Shown here piece after piece: positions 34,586 through 47,852 of a DNA stretch of 64,000 nucleotides; the first letter of the stretch is position 1; the number at the start of each line of letters is the position of its first letter. Both the position numbers and the translations under genes were made by a program. The stretch lies in NCBI GenBank assembly GCA_017651315.1, contig JAGCDE010000030.1, forward strand, positions 1-64,000, read 5' to 3'. The stretch is from Bacteroidaceae bacterium. GTDB taxonomy: Bacteria; Bacteroidota; Bacteroidia; Bacteroidales; Bacteroidaceae. The notes beneath the pieces were generated by a model. That model worked only from the letters and a program-made list of their open reading frames with translations, was not told where the DNA came from and did not search any database.

Positions 34586-37396
34586 TCAATCCGGCCAGTT
34601 CACGTAGCTGTTGTAGCTCGAACGTTTCTTGACCTTGAGAAGGTCTGCCAGCATACTCGAATTTGCCTTGACGGTAAAGTTGTATGAAGTATATGGTTTC
34701 AGGACCACACTGCATGACATATTGAAGCAGTGAAGGTCACGAGTCACGCTCATGGTGGTTGTGGTGAAATCATGATAAGTGAAATCCCAACCTGAAGAGA
34801 AATTGACGTTCCACTTGTTGGTGAGTTTCATATTGCCGGACATATTCATGCTGTGCGTAAAGCCGTATGGATAACGCATGCGCTTGACATTGATATCCGC
34901 CTGTGTATCCTCACGCATGGAAATGCCATAAGATATTGAGAACGACCAGGGCAGAGTATAGGCAAGATATCCGTCCTCGTCCACCTTGGAGCTGTTTCCA
35001 CCGTTATTGTCACCCCGCGACCCTACCATGGAACGGTCCGCATTAGGTTCATCGTCAGGTTCCTCCTCTTCCGGTTCCTCCTTGTGGGTCAGCTTATTCC
35101 ACGACTCTCTCCACTGGTTGAGCGTATTATTGTTGAATGTATAGGAAAAATTCTGACTCATTCCCTGAAAGCGGCCGAACCTTCCGTAGGAATACTCCGT
35201 ACGGTCACCAACCACCACCCTTCCGGCATCGTTGAACTCATAGGCATAAGTGGCCCATGTGGCGTTAAGACTGAACGTGTGGTTCCTGGGAAGTTTCAGC
35301 CTTAACCTGGTGTTAAGGTTACTCCAGGGTTTGTTCTTAGCGGCAAAATTATATGACATGGAAGCACCCAGTTCGTCAATCAGGACTATCTTACGGATAG
35401 AATCCCTGTCATTCCGGACTTTCATCTCTATGTTGTTGCCTACACTCATGGAGAGACTTCCTGATTTGCCCTTGCCAGGTACGCCGTACAAAGAACCGGC
35501 GTAAGGCGAATACTCCACGGTTCTCACCTCGCCGTTCTGGTCAGTATAGACGTACGTGTCATAGAAACCGTATCGGGCAGCGCTGAAATCTGGAGACAGA
35601 TTGTAGCTGACTGTGGGAGTGAACACGTGACGGGCCATCACGAACTTGTCACCGAACAGTTTGCGCCATAACTCCGTAGGACGGTAAAAACCGTACAGCT
35701 TGGTATTGGCGCTCACGCTCAGACTATAGTTATATACCCTGTTGAAGCCATAGACGGTATCTCTCCTTACTGCCTGTTTCGATTCGTCCCACGACTGGTT
35801 CACCTTATATGAATACCAGCGGGAGGTATAGTTGAAAGACGGAGTCACGTTAATGCTGTTGAGTATCTGGAAAGTGGCGCTTACCGGAATGGTATGCCGC
35901 ATGCCGTTCCGCCAATCCTTGACCAGACTTTTCTGCATGAATTCACTCTCCTTGGCAGTTATGCTGTTGCTGAGAGTCCCTGAGTAAGTAAATGAGATCT
36001 TTTCGTACCATTTGTCCTGTCCGGCCGCCTTTTTCTTCTTGAAAGGATAAATCCTGCTAAGGCTAAGGCTCAACGACGGCAGATTCACTGACAATGTGGA
36101 GTCACGCATATTCTGTGACAGGTTCATTGAACTTGACAGGGAGAGTCCGATGGACGGGAACGACCTTGAATAGCTTATACTTGATGTCCGGGTGCTCTGC
36201 GAAGTGAGTGACGGATTGTACAGACTCGTAAGATTGGACCTTTCGTAACTGGTGGTGGCATAATTCACGCTTGCGGAGAAATTGCTGTTGGGACTTGCCT
36301 TGGCGTCCTGGCTGTGAGTCCACCTGAACTTGAAGTCCTTCGTGACCGAATAATCCGGCAGGCCCTTGTCCCCCAGTTTCGTTGTCAGCGTACTTATATA
36401 GACATTCCCTGAAAATTTGTACCTTAACTTATACCTGCTCTCAGCCGAAACGCCCCATGACCCTTTGGTGAAGATCTCTCCCAACACCTTCAGGTCATAA
36501 TAATCCGAAAGGGCGAAATAGTAACCTCCGTCCTTAAGGTAAAATCCCCTCTCCATCTCATCACCGTATGTAGGGACGATGATACCTGAAGCGTAATCAC
36601 TATCCTTGAAAGGGAAGAATCCGAACGGGAGGAAAAGAGGTAATGGAACGCCCATAACCTCCAGATAGGCCGGGCCGAAAACGACATCCCTTCCGGGCCG
36701 GACCTTAGCGCGGGTTATCCTGAGGTTGAAATGGGGATCGTCATGCTGGTCGCACGTGGTATAGACGCCATCGCTTATGTAATACTCTCCCTCCGGCCCT
36801 TTTTTGGCCTCATTACTGGTCATGTAGCCCTCTCCCTGCTGGGTTATGATCTCATTGATATAACCTTTCTCAGTCTTGAAATTATAGCTGATGTGAGACG
36901 ATTCATACGGAGTGGATCCATCCTTGAAAACGGGTGTTCCCAGCCAGGTGCCGGCAGTGTCCTGTATTCCGTCGGCATAGACCAGGCTGCTGTCAACCTG
37001 CATCCTGATTATCGCGGCAGTGAGTTCTATCTGCTGGTAATTGACTTTGCTGTCACCGAACAGAGAGGCATATCCTCCTCTGGTCCAGATCATAGAATCA
37101 TTGGATTCGTATGCGACCGGATCATCAAGGGCGTCCCTCTTCGGCGGCCTGGACTGAATGGTGTCGGGTCCAGCCTCCATTACGGAATCAGGAAAGAGTT
37201 CCCTGACATCCGGAAGGGTATCATTGAGGGGGTATTGCCCAAGGGTGTCAGCCGGAAGAAAAAAGGATTCAGAGGATAACGAATCAGGCAAGGAGACGTA
37301 AGAACTGTCAGCTGCAGACTGGGCCAATGCACCTGCAGGAACCCCAAAAAGCCCTGCAAGTAACATCGGAACAATTTTCTTGATTCTTTCCAACAC
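34586..37396 (-). CDS. Putative LPS-assembly outer-membrane protein LptD
   Basis: About 936 residues. Signal peptide (IVPMLLAGLFGVPAGALAQ), a Ser/Asp/Pro-rich linker, an OstA/LptA-like beta-jellyroll (about 100-230, with MQVDSSLVYADGIQDTAG), then a very large barrel of aromatic, alternating strands. This is the Bacteroidota LptD_2 form; LptD inserts LPS in the outer leaflet. An acidic Glu/Asp-rich insert (EEPEEEEPDDEPNAD) sits in a loop near residue 785. The start is uncertain: the frame extends to a TTG at 37420 inside a -7-like box (TAATTTTG, 37425-37418). GTG 37396 or ATG 37366 are better. LptC is encoded at 12.6 kb. Confidence 0.85.
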   Translation of the reverse strand: MLERIKKIVPMLLAGLFGVPAGALAQSAADSSYVSLPDSLSSESFFLPADTLGQYPLNDTLPDVRELFPDSVMEAGPDTIQSRPPKRDALDDPVAYESNDSMIWTRGGYASLFGDSKVNYQQIELTAAIIRMQVDSSLVYADGIQDTAGTWLGTPVFKDGSTPYESSHISYNFKTEKGYINEIITQQGEGYMTSNEAKKGPEGEYYISDGVYTTCDQHDDPHFNLRITRAKVRPGRDVVFGPAYLEVMGVPLPLFLPFGFFPFKDSDYASGIIVPTYGDEMERGFYLKDGGYYFALSDYYDLKVLGEIFTKGSWGVSAESRYKLRYKFSGNVYISTLTTKLGDKGLPDYSVTKDFKFRWTHSQDAKASPNSNFSASVNYATTSYERSNLTSLYNPSLTSQSTRTSSISYSRSFPSIGLSLSSSMNLSQNMRDSTLSVNLPSLSLSLSRIYPFKKKKAAGQDKWYEKISFTYSGTLSNSITAKESEFMQKSLVKDWRNGMRHTIPVSATFQILNSINVTPSFNYTSRWYSYKVNQSWDESKQAVRRDTVYGFNRVYNYSLSVSANTKLYGFYRPTELWRKLFGDKFVMARHVFTPTVSYNLSPDFSAARYGFYDTYVYTDQNGEVRTVEYSPYAGSLYGVPGKGKSGSLSMSVGNNIEMKVRNDRDSIRKIVLIDELGASMSYNFAAKNKPWSNLNTRLRLKLPRNHTFSLNATWATYAYEFNDAGRVVVGDRTEYSYGRFGRFQGMSQNFSYTFNNNTLNQWRESWNKLTHKEEPEEEEPDDEPNADRSMVGSRGDNNGGNSSKVDEDGYLAYTLPWSFSISYGISMREDTQADINVKRMRYPYGFTHSMNMSGNMKLTNKWNVNFSSGWDFTYHDFTTTTMSVTRDLHCFNMSCSVVLKPYTSYNFTVKANSSMLADLLKVKKRSSYNSYVNWPD

Positions 37397-37541
37397 GCCT
37401 TGAAACCGTTTATCCTGCAAAATTAGTGCTAAATGGTCAGATTACAGTATTACAGTAAGTTTTTTTAAGAATCTGTTTTGATTTGTTCCGTGAATATATT
37501 GTCTATTCTTTACTCTGGTTTCGCCGGTTTGAGGGAGTAGG

Positions 37542-41323
<3,782 letters not shown>

Positions 41324-41442
41324 CTATGGCTTGTCTTTATTTTTGCGAATGTAGCTGTTTTTTGTCTTAACCGCCACGTTTGAGACCGAAAATTATTACC
41401 TTTACGGAAAATTTTCGCGCGCGTGCGAACATTAATGACAAT

Positions 41443-43389
41443 ATGAATGCTTCCGGTTCCTTCAAGAAGAGCAGAATATCCTCACCAGGGAGGATACTAT
41501 CCGACACTTTGCTTCCCTTCGCACTCCTGCTCTTTATGATATTTCTGTTCAGATACACACTACTCAGGATTGAGAGCAACTCCCTTTTCGTCTATGACAG
41601 GGATTATCTGCTCAACTCATTCAGCACTCCCGGAGGGTTCATTGGCTGGACAGGACAGTTTCTCACACAGTTCCTGCACTATCCATGGATTGGGGCCGCT
41701 ATCTGGATTGCTCTTGTAGCTCTGACAGTCAGACTTGTAAGGATGGCATATCCCGGACTCTGCGGCACCTTCTGGGCAGTTTCATATATCCCTGTCGTTA
41801 TCCAGTCCGTTTACTGCCTTGGAATCGGATACGGATTATTCCTGATGAAATCACCCGGATGGTTCTTCATTCCGTCAATCGGCACCCTACTTATCCTCTG
41901 CACAGTGGTCATATGCCAGAGAATCGCAATCTTTCCTGTCCGATGGTTTATCATTATTCTTTCTGCATCAGTCGGTTACGTTCTTGCCGGAATATGGGGT
42001 CCCGTCTCAGCACTGACGGCAGCACTCTCCTGCTGCAAGTCAACAGGAAGGGATTACACCGGACTGGTCATAGCCTTGACCGGTTCAATCGGCCTGCCTG
42101 TCCTTCTGCACACACTTTACACCACTTTCAGGACCGACGAGATATTCACAGTAGGTCTTCCCGTTATCAGCTATGAAAGCCAACTGCCCGTACGGCTGCC
42201 CTGTCTGCTGCTGATCCTTTACATGGCCGTCGCCCCATTCATAAGAATCAGCGACAGCCATCCCGGCACCCGGAAGAGGGATATCATCCAGATGGCCGTT
42301 ATTGTCATTTCCGCTGCCATAATTATAATATTCAGTTACCATGACCGGAACTTCGCGACAGAGAACGCCATGTCTGCCGCTTTGGACCGATATGAATGGA
42401 AGGAGGTGACAGACATTCTCGAAAAGGCAGAGAAGAGCTCCGCTCGTTCCGATGAGAGAGCCTACTCCCGACGAACCAAAAGCATAGGCGGCAGGTCAGG
42501 AATCAACGATATCGAATCAATAGTGGACCGTTACTCGTCACGTTTCTATGAGCCTACCAGGATAATGGTTCTCTACAAGGATATCGCTCTGTTCTGTCTC
42601 GGTACCGAAGCCGAAAGCATGTTCTCGTTCCGTGACGGTGCCCGCAAGCAGAAAAGACGGTATGATATCCCCATGGCAATCCAGGCAGGCAAACAGCTCT
42701 ATTTCTACTGGGGCCTGCCGAACTACTGTCACCGGTGGTGCATAGAGGAGAGCGTCGAGTACGGTTGGAGTTACAGCACCCTGAAATACGCCGCCATGTC
42801 AGCAATATCGATGGAAGAGTGTGATCTGGCACGTAAATATCTTGAAATCCTTGCCAACACACTCTATTACAGGGAATGGGCAGAATCCCAGCTTGCTCTT
42901 ATCCAGGACAGGGAAGCCGTATCAGCCGCGGTTCCGTACAACACGGTAATCCCGCTAATGTGCTATGACGACCGCCTCTCCAATGACCAGGCGATTATCG
43001 AGCCATTCATAATGAATCATTTCACATCACACCGCCCCGCAATTGCCACTCCTCAGTTTGACAGGGCAGCCATGCTGTGGGCGCTGCGAACGCAGGACAT
43101 TCAGCTGTTCTGGCTCACATTCCTGAACTATCTCGGCTCCAATAACCCGAAAGCCATTCCCCGTCATTACCAGGAAGCTGCCATCCTATATAGCAATCTG
43201 GAACGGAACTCAGGCATTCAGTCGCTTCCTTTTGACCGTCAGGTCAGGGAAAACTATGACGCCTTCGTCAGTTATGAGAAGTCACATCCGGTCCGTAGCA
43301 TCAGCGAGTCAGCCTACCCGTACTCCAAGCGGTTCGGAAAGACATTCTGGTTCTTCTACTATTTCATACGCGGACAGGAAACATTCTGA
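41443..43389 (+). CDS. DUF6057 membrane protein
   Basis: 648 residues. The N-terminal 300 or so residues form about nine hydrophobic segments (first LLPFALLLFMIFLFRYTLL). The C-terminal half is soluble and helical, with repeat-like aromatic phrases such as QLYFYWGLPNYCHRWCIEES and YRYPYSKRFG-like endings (here AYPYSKRFGKTFWFFYYF). This fits the Bacteroidota family DUF6057, function unknown. ATG 41443 is chosen because the in-frame TTG at 41380 lies before a -7-like TACCTTTA (41397-41404). The stop is 3 bp before the TolB-like lipoprotein gene, so they form a pair. Confidence 0.82.
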   Translation: MNASGSFKKSRISSPGRILSDTLLPFALLLFMIFLFRYTLLRIESNSLFVYDRDYLLNSFSTPGGFIGWTGQFLTQFLHYPWIGAAIWIALVALTVRLVRMAYPGLCGTFWAVSYIPVVIQSVYCLGIGYGLFLMKSPGWFFIPSIGTLLILCTVVICQRIAIFPVRWFIIILSASVGYVLAGIWGPVSALTAALSCCKSTGRDYTGLVIALTGSIGLPVLLHTLYTTFRTDEIFTVGLPVISYESQLPVRLPCLLLILYMAVAPFIRISDSHPGTRKRDIIQMAVIVISAAIIIIFSYHDRNFATENAMSAALDRYEWKEVTDILEKAEKSSARSDERAYSRRTKSIGGRSGINDIESIVDRYSSRFYEPTRIMVLYKDIALFCLGTEAESMFSFRDGARKQKRRYDIPMAIQAGKQLYFYWGLPNYCHRWCIEESVEYGWSYSTLKYAAMSAISMEECDLARKYLEILANTLYYREWAESQLALIQDREAVSAAVPYNTVIPLMCYDDRLSNDQAIIEPFIMNHFTSHRPAIATPQFDRAAMLWALRTQDIQLFWLTFLNYLGSNNPKAIPRHYQEAAILYSNLERNSGIQSLPFDRQVRENYDAFVSYEKSHPVRSISESAYPYSKRFGKTFWFFYYFIRGQETF

Positions 43390-43392
43390 AAA

Positions 43393-44880
43393 ATGAAACA
43401 TGCACTTATCCATACTTTAGCGGCACTGCTGCTCATCTCATGCGGAGCCGAGATACCGGGGAGTTCCAGTGAAACGCAATCACTCCCTTCCATATTCCCC
43501 GACTACACCAATATTACCATTCCATCCAACATAGCTCCCATGAACTTCAGGATTCAGGAACCGGGAGAGAAGTTCCTGACGGTTTTCACCTCCGGCAGCA
43601 CCCAGATGTCAGTAAAGGGGGATATCGCATCTCTTAAGGAAAAGGATTGGAAAAGGCTCAAGAACGGAGGCAACACCATTGACGTAAAGGTCCTGGCATT
43701 AAATAGCGGTAACTGGACCGCCTTCAAGACCTTTTCCATGACATTGTCCGATGAGATAGACCCTTACGTCTCCTACAGGCTGATTCCCCCCTCAGTGGTC
43801 ACATACGAAAGACTGACCATCAGCCAAAGGGATCTCACATCATTCCGGGAAAAGGTGATATATGCCAACTCCATGGTACAGAATGGAGATGACGGCCAGT
43901 GCATAAACTGCCACCATTTCCGCAACTGGAAAACAGACAACATGCAGTTCCATGCCCGCCAGTATCTGGGAGGAACCATGATGGTTGTGGAAGGCAAGCT
44001 CCGGAAAGTCAACCTCAAGACCGATTCAACCATATCGGCTGGAGTCTATCCTGCCTGGCATCCCACGCACGACTACATTGCCTACTCCACCAACAAGACT
44101 CACCAGTCCATACATACGGCCGACCACAACCGCATAGAAGTGGCCGATGAGGAGAGCGACCTTATCCTCTATGATATTAAGGCCAATTCCGTCAGCATTA
44201 TAGAAAACGACTCCGACAGATTCGAGTGTTTTCCGTCCTGGACTCCGGACGGAAGGACTCTCTATTACGTGGCTGCCGATTACAAGGCTCCTTTCGGACC
44301 CGAACGGGAAGACAGGATATTCCTCGACAGCCACGAGATAAAATACAACCTTTACCGGAAACCCTTTAACCCCGATACCAGGACCTGGGGCCGAAGCGAG
44401 CTCGTAATCGATGCAGCCTCCATGGACCGCAGCATTACCCTGCCGCGCATCTCTCCCGATGGCCGCAAGTTACTCTTCTCCATGGGCGAATACGGGGTTT
44501 TCCACATCTGGCACAAGGATGCCGACCTGTACATCATGGATATTGCAGATGGCACATCACGTCCTCTTACAGAAGTGAACAGCGACAACGTGGAGAGTTA
44601 CCACTCCTGGTCCAGCAACGGAAAATGGATAATCTTCTCCACACGACGCGAGGACGGTGCCTATACCAGGCTCTACCTGTCACACCTGAATCCGGACGGG
44701 TCTTTCAGCAAGCCTTTCACGATTCCTCAACGTAATCCTGACTTTAACCGTGATTTCCTGCTCTCGTTCAATATCCCTGAGTTCACGACAGAACCTGTCT
44801 CCGTTTCCCCAAGGGAGTTCGCATCCTTCATTAAGAGAGAGGCGCAACCAGTCAGTTATCAATCAAAGAAAGAAGAATAG
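43393..44880 (+). CDS. TolB-like (PD40) lipoprotein with CxxCH motif
   Basis: 495 residues. Signal peptide with lipobox LLISC (Cys17), an Ig-like region to about 130, then beta-propeller repeats of the WD40-like/PD40 type (AGVYPAWHPTHDYIAYST, FPSWTPDGRTLYYVA, LPRISPDGRKLLFS, YHSWSSNGKWIIFSTRR). Between them, C170-I-N-C173-H174-H175 is a c-type heme attachment motif. Heme binding is not proved: a single CxxCH can also bind metal. Only 3 bp separates it from the DUF6057 gene, and 4 bp from the amidase gene after it. Role unknown. Confidence 0.82.
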   Translation: MKHALIHTLAALLLISCGAEIPGSSSETQSLPSIFPDYTNITIPSNIAPMNFRIQEPGEKFLTVFTSGSTQMSVKGDIASLKEKDWKRLKNGGNTIDVKVLALNSGNWTAFKTFSMTLSDEIDPYVSYRLIPPSVVTYERLTISQRDLTSFREKVIYANSMVQNGDDGQCINCHHFRNWKTDNMQFHARQYLGGTMMVVEGKLRKVNLKTDSTISAGVYPAWHPTHDYIAYSTNKTHQSIHTADHNRIEVADEESDLILYDIKANSVSIIENDSDRFECFPSWTPDGRTLYYVAADYKAPFGPEREDRIFLDSHEIKYNLYRKPFNPDTRTWGRSELVIDAASMDRSITLPRISPDGRKLLFSMGEYGVFHIWHKDADLYIMDIADGTSRPLTEVNSDNVESYHSWSSNGKWIIFSTRREDGAYTRLYLSHLNPDGSFSKPFTIPQRNPDFNRDFLLSFNIPEFTTEPVSVSPREFASFIKREAQPVSYQSKKEE

Positions 44881-44884
44881 CACC

Positions 44885-46030
44885 ATGTCAAAGGTTACAA
44901 GATTCCATGTCCTGCTACTGCTACTGTCATTCTGCTGCCTGTCCCTGTCGGCTGTTGACAAGGACGGGAACTTTGTCATTGTGATTGATCCCGGACATGG
45001 CGGCAAGGATCCTGGCGCCATGAGCGGCAAGAACACAGAGAAGTCAATCAATCTGAACGTTGCCCTCAAGATGGGTCAACTCATCGAAAGAAACTGCAGG
45101 AAAGTCAAGGTCATCTATACACGGAAGACCGATGTCTTCATAGAGCTTAACCGCAGGGGCGAGATCGCTAACAAAGCCAACGCTGACCTGTTTGTATCCA
45201 TTCATACCAACTCCGCCAAAAGCAGCAGCGCACGAGGCGCAGAGACGTATCTGCTCGGTGTGGAGGAGAACCGTACCAGCGCCAATCTGAGTGTGGCAAT
45301 GGAGGAGAACAAGGCCATCCTCTATGAAAGTGACTACCAGACCCGGTATGAGGGATATGATCCAAAAAGTCCCGAGAGCCAGATTATATTCGAATTCATG
45401 CAGAACGAGTACCAGAAGGAGAGCCTCAAGTTTGCCGGTATGGTACAGAAACAGATGGTCAGTCAAGCCCGCCGTTCTGACAGGGGAGTCCATCAGGCGG
45501 GATTCCTGGTATTATGGAAAACCGCCATGCCCAGTATCCTCGTTGAACTCGGATTCATTTCGAACCCTGATGACTGCCGCTACATAACATCCCAAAAGGG
45601 TGTCGAAGAGCTGGCGACCAGTCTCTACAAGGCCTTCGTCAGCTATCTTGAAGATTACCGCAAACAGACGGCAAAGTCGGTAAACCTGACTCAAACCGCA
45701 TCCGGCTCATCAAAATCCACTGTACAGGATACGCGTCAGGCTTCATCCGGCACGACATCTTCACCTGTATTCAAAATCCAGTTCCTTCTGAGCAAGGAGG
45801 AGCTCAAGAGCAGTGACAGCAGAATCAGGAACCTTCCTGACGTGGATTATTACAAAGAGGGCGGACAGTACAAATACACCTGTGGAAACACCTCTGACTA
45901 TAACGAGATAACAAGATTGCAGGCAGAGGTCCGCAAGCGTTACAAGGACGCCTTCGTGATAGCATTTCTGAACGGTTCCAAAATAACAGTCAGGGAGGCA
46001 CGGGAAATCATAGACAGGAATGGCCGTTAA
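44885..46030 (+). CDS. N-acetylmuramoyl-L-alanine amidase
   Basis: 381 residues. Signal peptide (VLLLLLSFCCLSLSA), then an Amidase_3 zinc hydrolase (about 28-255) with VIDPGHGGKDPGA (zinc His), NRRGEIANKANADLFVSIHTN, and VELGFISN (catalytic Glu). The C-terminal part (about 305-381) looks like a SPOR-type peptidoglycan-binding domain. It cleaves the amide between MurNAc and the stem peptide, probably during division. The frame is open 45 codons upstream into the lipoprotein gene, but ATG 44885, with the signal peptide directly after it, is the real start. Confidence 0.93.
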   Translation: MSKVTRFHVLLLLLSFCCLSLSAVDKDGNFVIVIDPGHGGKDPGAMSGKNTEKSINLNVALKMGQLIERNCRKVKVIYTRKTDVFIELNRRGEIANKANADLFVSIHTNSAKSSSARGAETYLLGVEENRTSANLSVAMEENKAILYESDYQTRYEGYDPKSPESQIIFEFMQNEYQKESLKFAGMVQKQMVSQARRSDRGVHQAGFLVLWKTAMPSILVELGFISNPDDCRYITSQKGVEELATSLYKAFVSYLEDYRKQTAKSVNLTQTASGSSKSTVQDTRQASSGTTSSPVFKIQFLLSKEELKSSDSRIRNLPDVDYYKEGGQYKYTCGNTSDYNEITRLQAEVRKRYKDAFVIAFLNGSKITVREAREIIDRNGR

Positions 46031-46421
46031 CCGGCTTCCGGATATTTGGGTGAAACGAATATTTATACAGGCCACCATTTCTGAGTAAAATAGATTTAGT
46101 CTAAATAGCCTCCATTCTTTATTTTTATTTGAATTGAAGATTGCCCCCTTTTCTAACCGTTTCTGAAAAGGGATGCATTATCTTCCAATTAAGATTCATT
46201 AAGAAGTTATCAACAACATAACAAAATGATTGTCAGTTGTTTGAAAAAAATCAATAGGGTCTTTTCAACCATCAAACAAAGGATTTGCAAGGCATTGAAT
46301 ACCAGACAATTGAAAGAACGGCTTTTTTAATGTTTTTTCTTTCATTTGTGTGAATCAAATAAGATTCCCAACTTTGCACAGCGGTTGGAAAATGAATGCC
46401 GCTTATCAATCAACAATTATT
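46031..46421. other. dnaA upstream region
   Basis: An AT-rich 391-bp gap with no gene. It contains a dyad ATTTAG-T-CTAAAT (46094-46106), a hairpin CCCTTTTC/GAAAAGGG (46146-46172) that may end the amidase transcript, and one DnaA-box-like TTATCAACA (46207-46215). The dnaA promoter is TTTG (46345-46348), 20 bp, CAACTTTG (46369-46376). Only one DnaA-like box was found, so an origin here is not supported by clustering. Confidence 0.5.
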
Positions 46422-47822
46422 ATGTCGGGAACTGAACTGATTACTAAATGGGATGCTTGTCTGGATTTCATTCGGGACAATGTTACAGAGGCCATATTCA
46501 ACGCCTGGTTCACCGTCATTAAACCTATATCCCTTGAAGATTCAGAATTGACTGTACAGGTTCCAAGCGCATTCGTCTATGAATATCTTGAGCAGAACTG
46601 TCTTGAAGTTTTCAAGGCTGCCTTGACCAAAGTGTTCGGACGCGGCACGAAACTGATGTATAGCATTCTTACAGACAAGGAGAACGAATTGACTCAGGAT
46701 ATAAGTTCTGACAATTCACCATCATCTGGAATTAAAGGGACACGAGGGAACGACAACAATTCGCCTTCCGCTACAGACGCGGCCCTCGTACAGGACCTCA
46801 ACCCCCAGCTGAACCCGAAATATCTCTTTGAGAACTTTGTGGAAGGAGCAAGCAACAAGCTTGCCAGAACAGCAGGAGAGACAATTGCACAGAATCCGGC
46901 GAAATCAGCTTTCAACCCTCTCTTCATCTATGGTTCCTCCGGTGTCGGCAAGACTCATCTGGTCAATGCCATAGGTATGAAGATCCGCGAGTTGCATCCC
47001 GAGAAGAGAATACTTTACATATCCGCCCATCTGTTCCACGTCCAGTATGTTGATGCCGTTAGGAACAACAACGTCAATGACTTCATCCATTTCTATCAGA
47101 CCATTGATGTCCTGATAATAGATGACATGCAGGAACTGGCCGGATATGTCAAGACCCAGAACACATTCTTCCACATCTTCAATCATCTGCATCTGAACCA
47201 TAAGCAACTCATTATGACAAGTGACCGCCCCCCGAAGGACCTTAAGGATCTTGAAGAGAGGCTTATCACACGCTTCAAGTGGGGACTGGTTGCAGAACTG
47301 GAGCATCCGGATCTTGAACTCCGCAAGGGAATATTGCGCGACAAGACACGCCGTGACGGTCTGAGGTTTCCAGAACAGGTCATAGACTATATAGCACAGA
47401 ATGTCACTGACAACGTACGGGACCTTGAGGGTGTGATTGTATCCATAATGGCCCATGCCACCATATACAGGAAAGAGGTAGATCTTGAACTTACCCACCA
47501 GGTATTGGAAAAAAGCCAGCACCACGAAAAGAAACCGATTACCATTGAAGGGATAATCAGCAAAGTATGTGATTATTACAATATCTCAGCAGATTCCATT
47601 CAGACAAAATCGCGGAAACACGAGATAGTTCAGGTGAGACAGATAAGCATGTATCTTGCCAAGAAATACCTTGACTACTCAACAACGAAAATCGGTTCCT
47701 ATATCGGCAAACGCGATCATGCCACGGTCTTGCATGCCTGTAACATGGTTAGAGACCAGATACAGGTTGACAGGAATTTCAAGAGTGATGTAGAGAATAT
47801 AGAAAGCAGCCTGCAGTGCTGA
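46422..47822 (+). CDS. dnaA: Chromosomal replication initiator DnaA
   Basis: 466 residues. Domain I (about 1-90, WDACLDFIRDNV), a polar linker, the AAA+ core with Walker A (YGSSGVGKTH) and Walker B (VLIIDDMQ), and the DNA-binding domain IV with the signature KRDHATVLHACNMV. It melts the origin and recruits helicase. ATG 46422 is preferred over the ATG at 46350, which would lie before the predicted promoter and add 24 residues that homologues lack. It is transcribed away from the amidase and converges on the sialate esterase gene. Confidence 0.97.
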   Translation: MSGTELITKWDACLDFIRDNVTEAIFNAWFTVIKPISLEDSELTVQVPSAFVYEYLEQNCLEVFKAALTKVFGRGTKLMYSILTDKENELTQDISSDNSPSSGIKGTRGNDNNSPSATDAALVQDLNPQLNPKYLFENFVEGASNKLARTAGETIAQNPAKSAFNPLFIYGSSGVGKTHLVNAIGMKIRELHPEKRILYISAHLFHVQYVDAVRNNNVNDFIHFYQTIDVLIIDDMQELAGYVKTQNTFFHIFNHLHLNHKQLIMTSDRPPKDLKDLEERLITRFKWGLVAELEHPDLELRKGILRDKTRRDGLRFPEQVIDYIAQNVTDNVRDLEGVIVSIMAHATIYRKEVDLELTHQVLEKSQHHEKKPITIEGIISKVCDYYNISADSIQTKSRKHEIVQVRQISMYLAKKYLDYSTTKIGSYIGKRDHATVLHACNMVRDQIQVDRNFKSDVENIESSLQC

Positions 47823-47852
47823 CCGGAATAAAAGGTTCCCTACTTTCGGGCA

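Noticed and set aside
44750..44884. Extended amidase N-terminus overlapping the lipoprotein gene
   Set aside because: The 45 extra codons have no signal-peptide character and overlap another coding gene; ATG 44885 begins a clear signal peptide.
46207..46215. Chromosomal origin at dnaA
   Set aside because: Only one DnaA-box-like site was seen; clusters of boxes and an unwinding element would be expected. Skew could not be computed.
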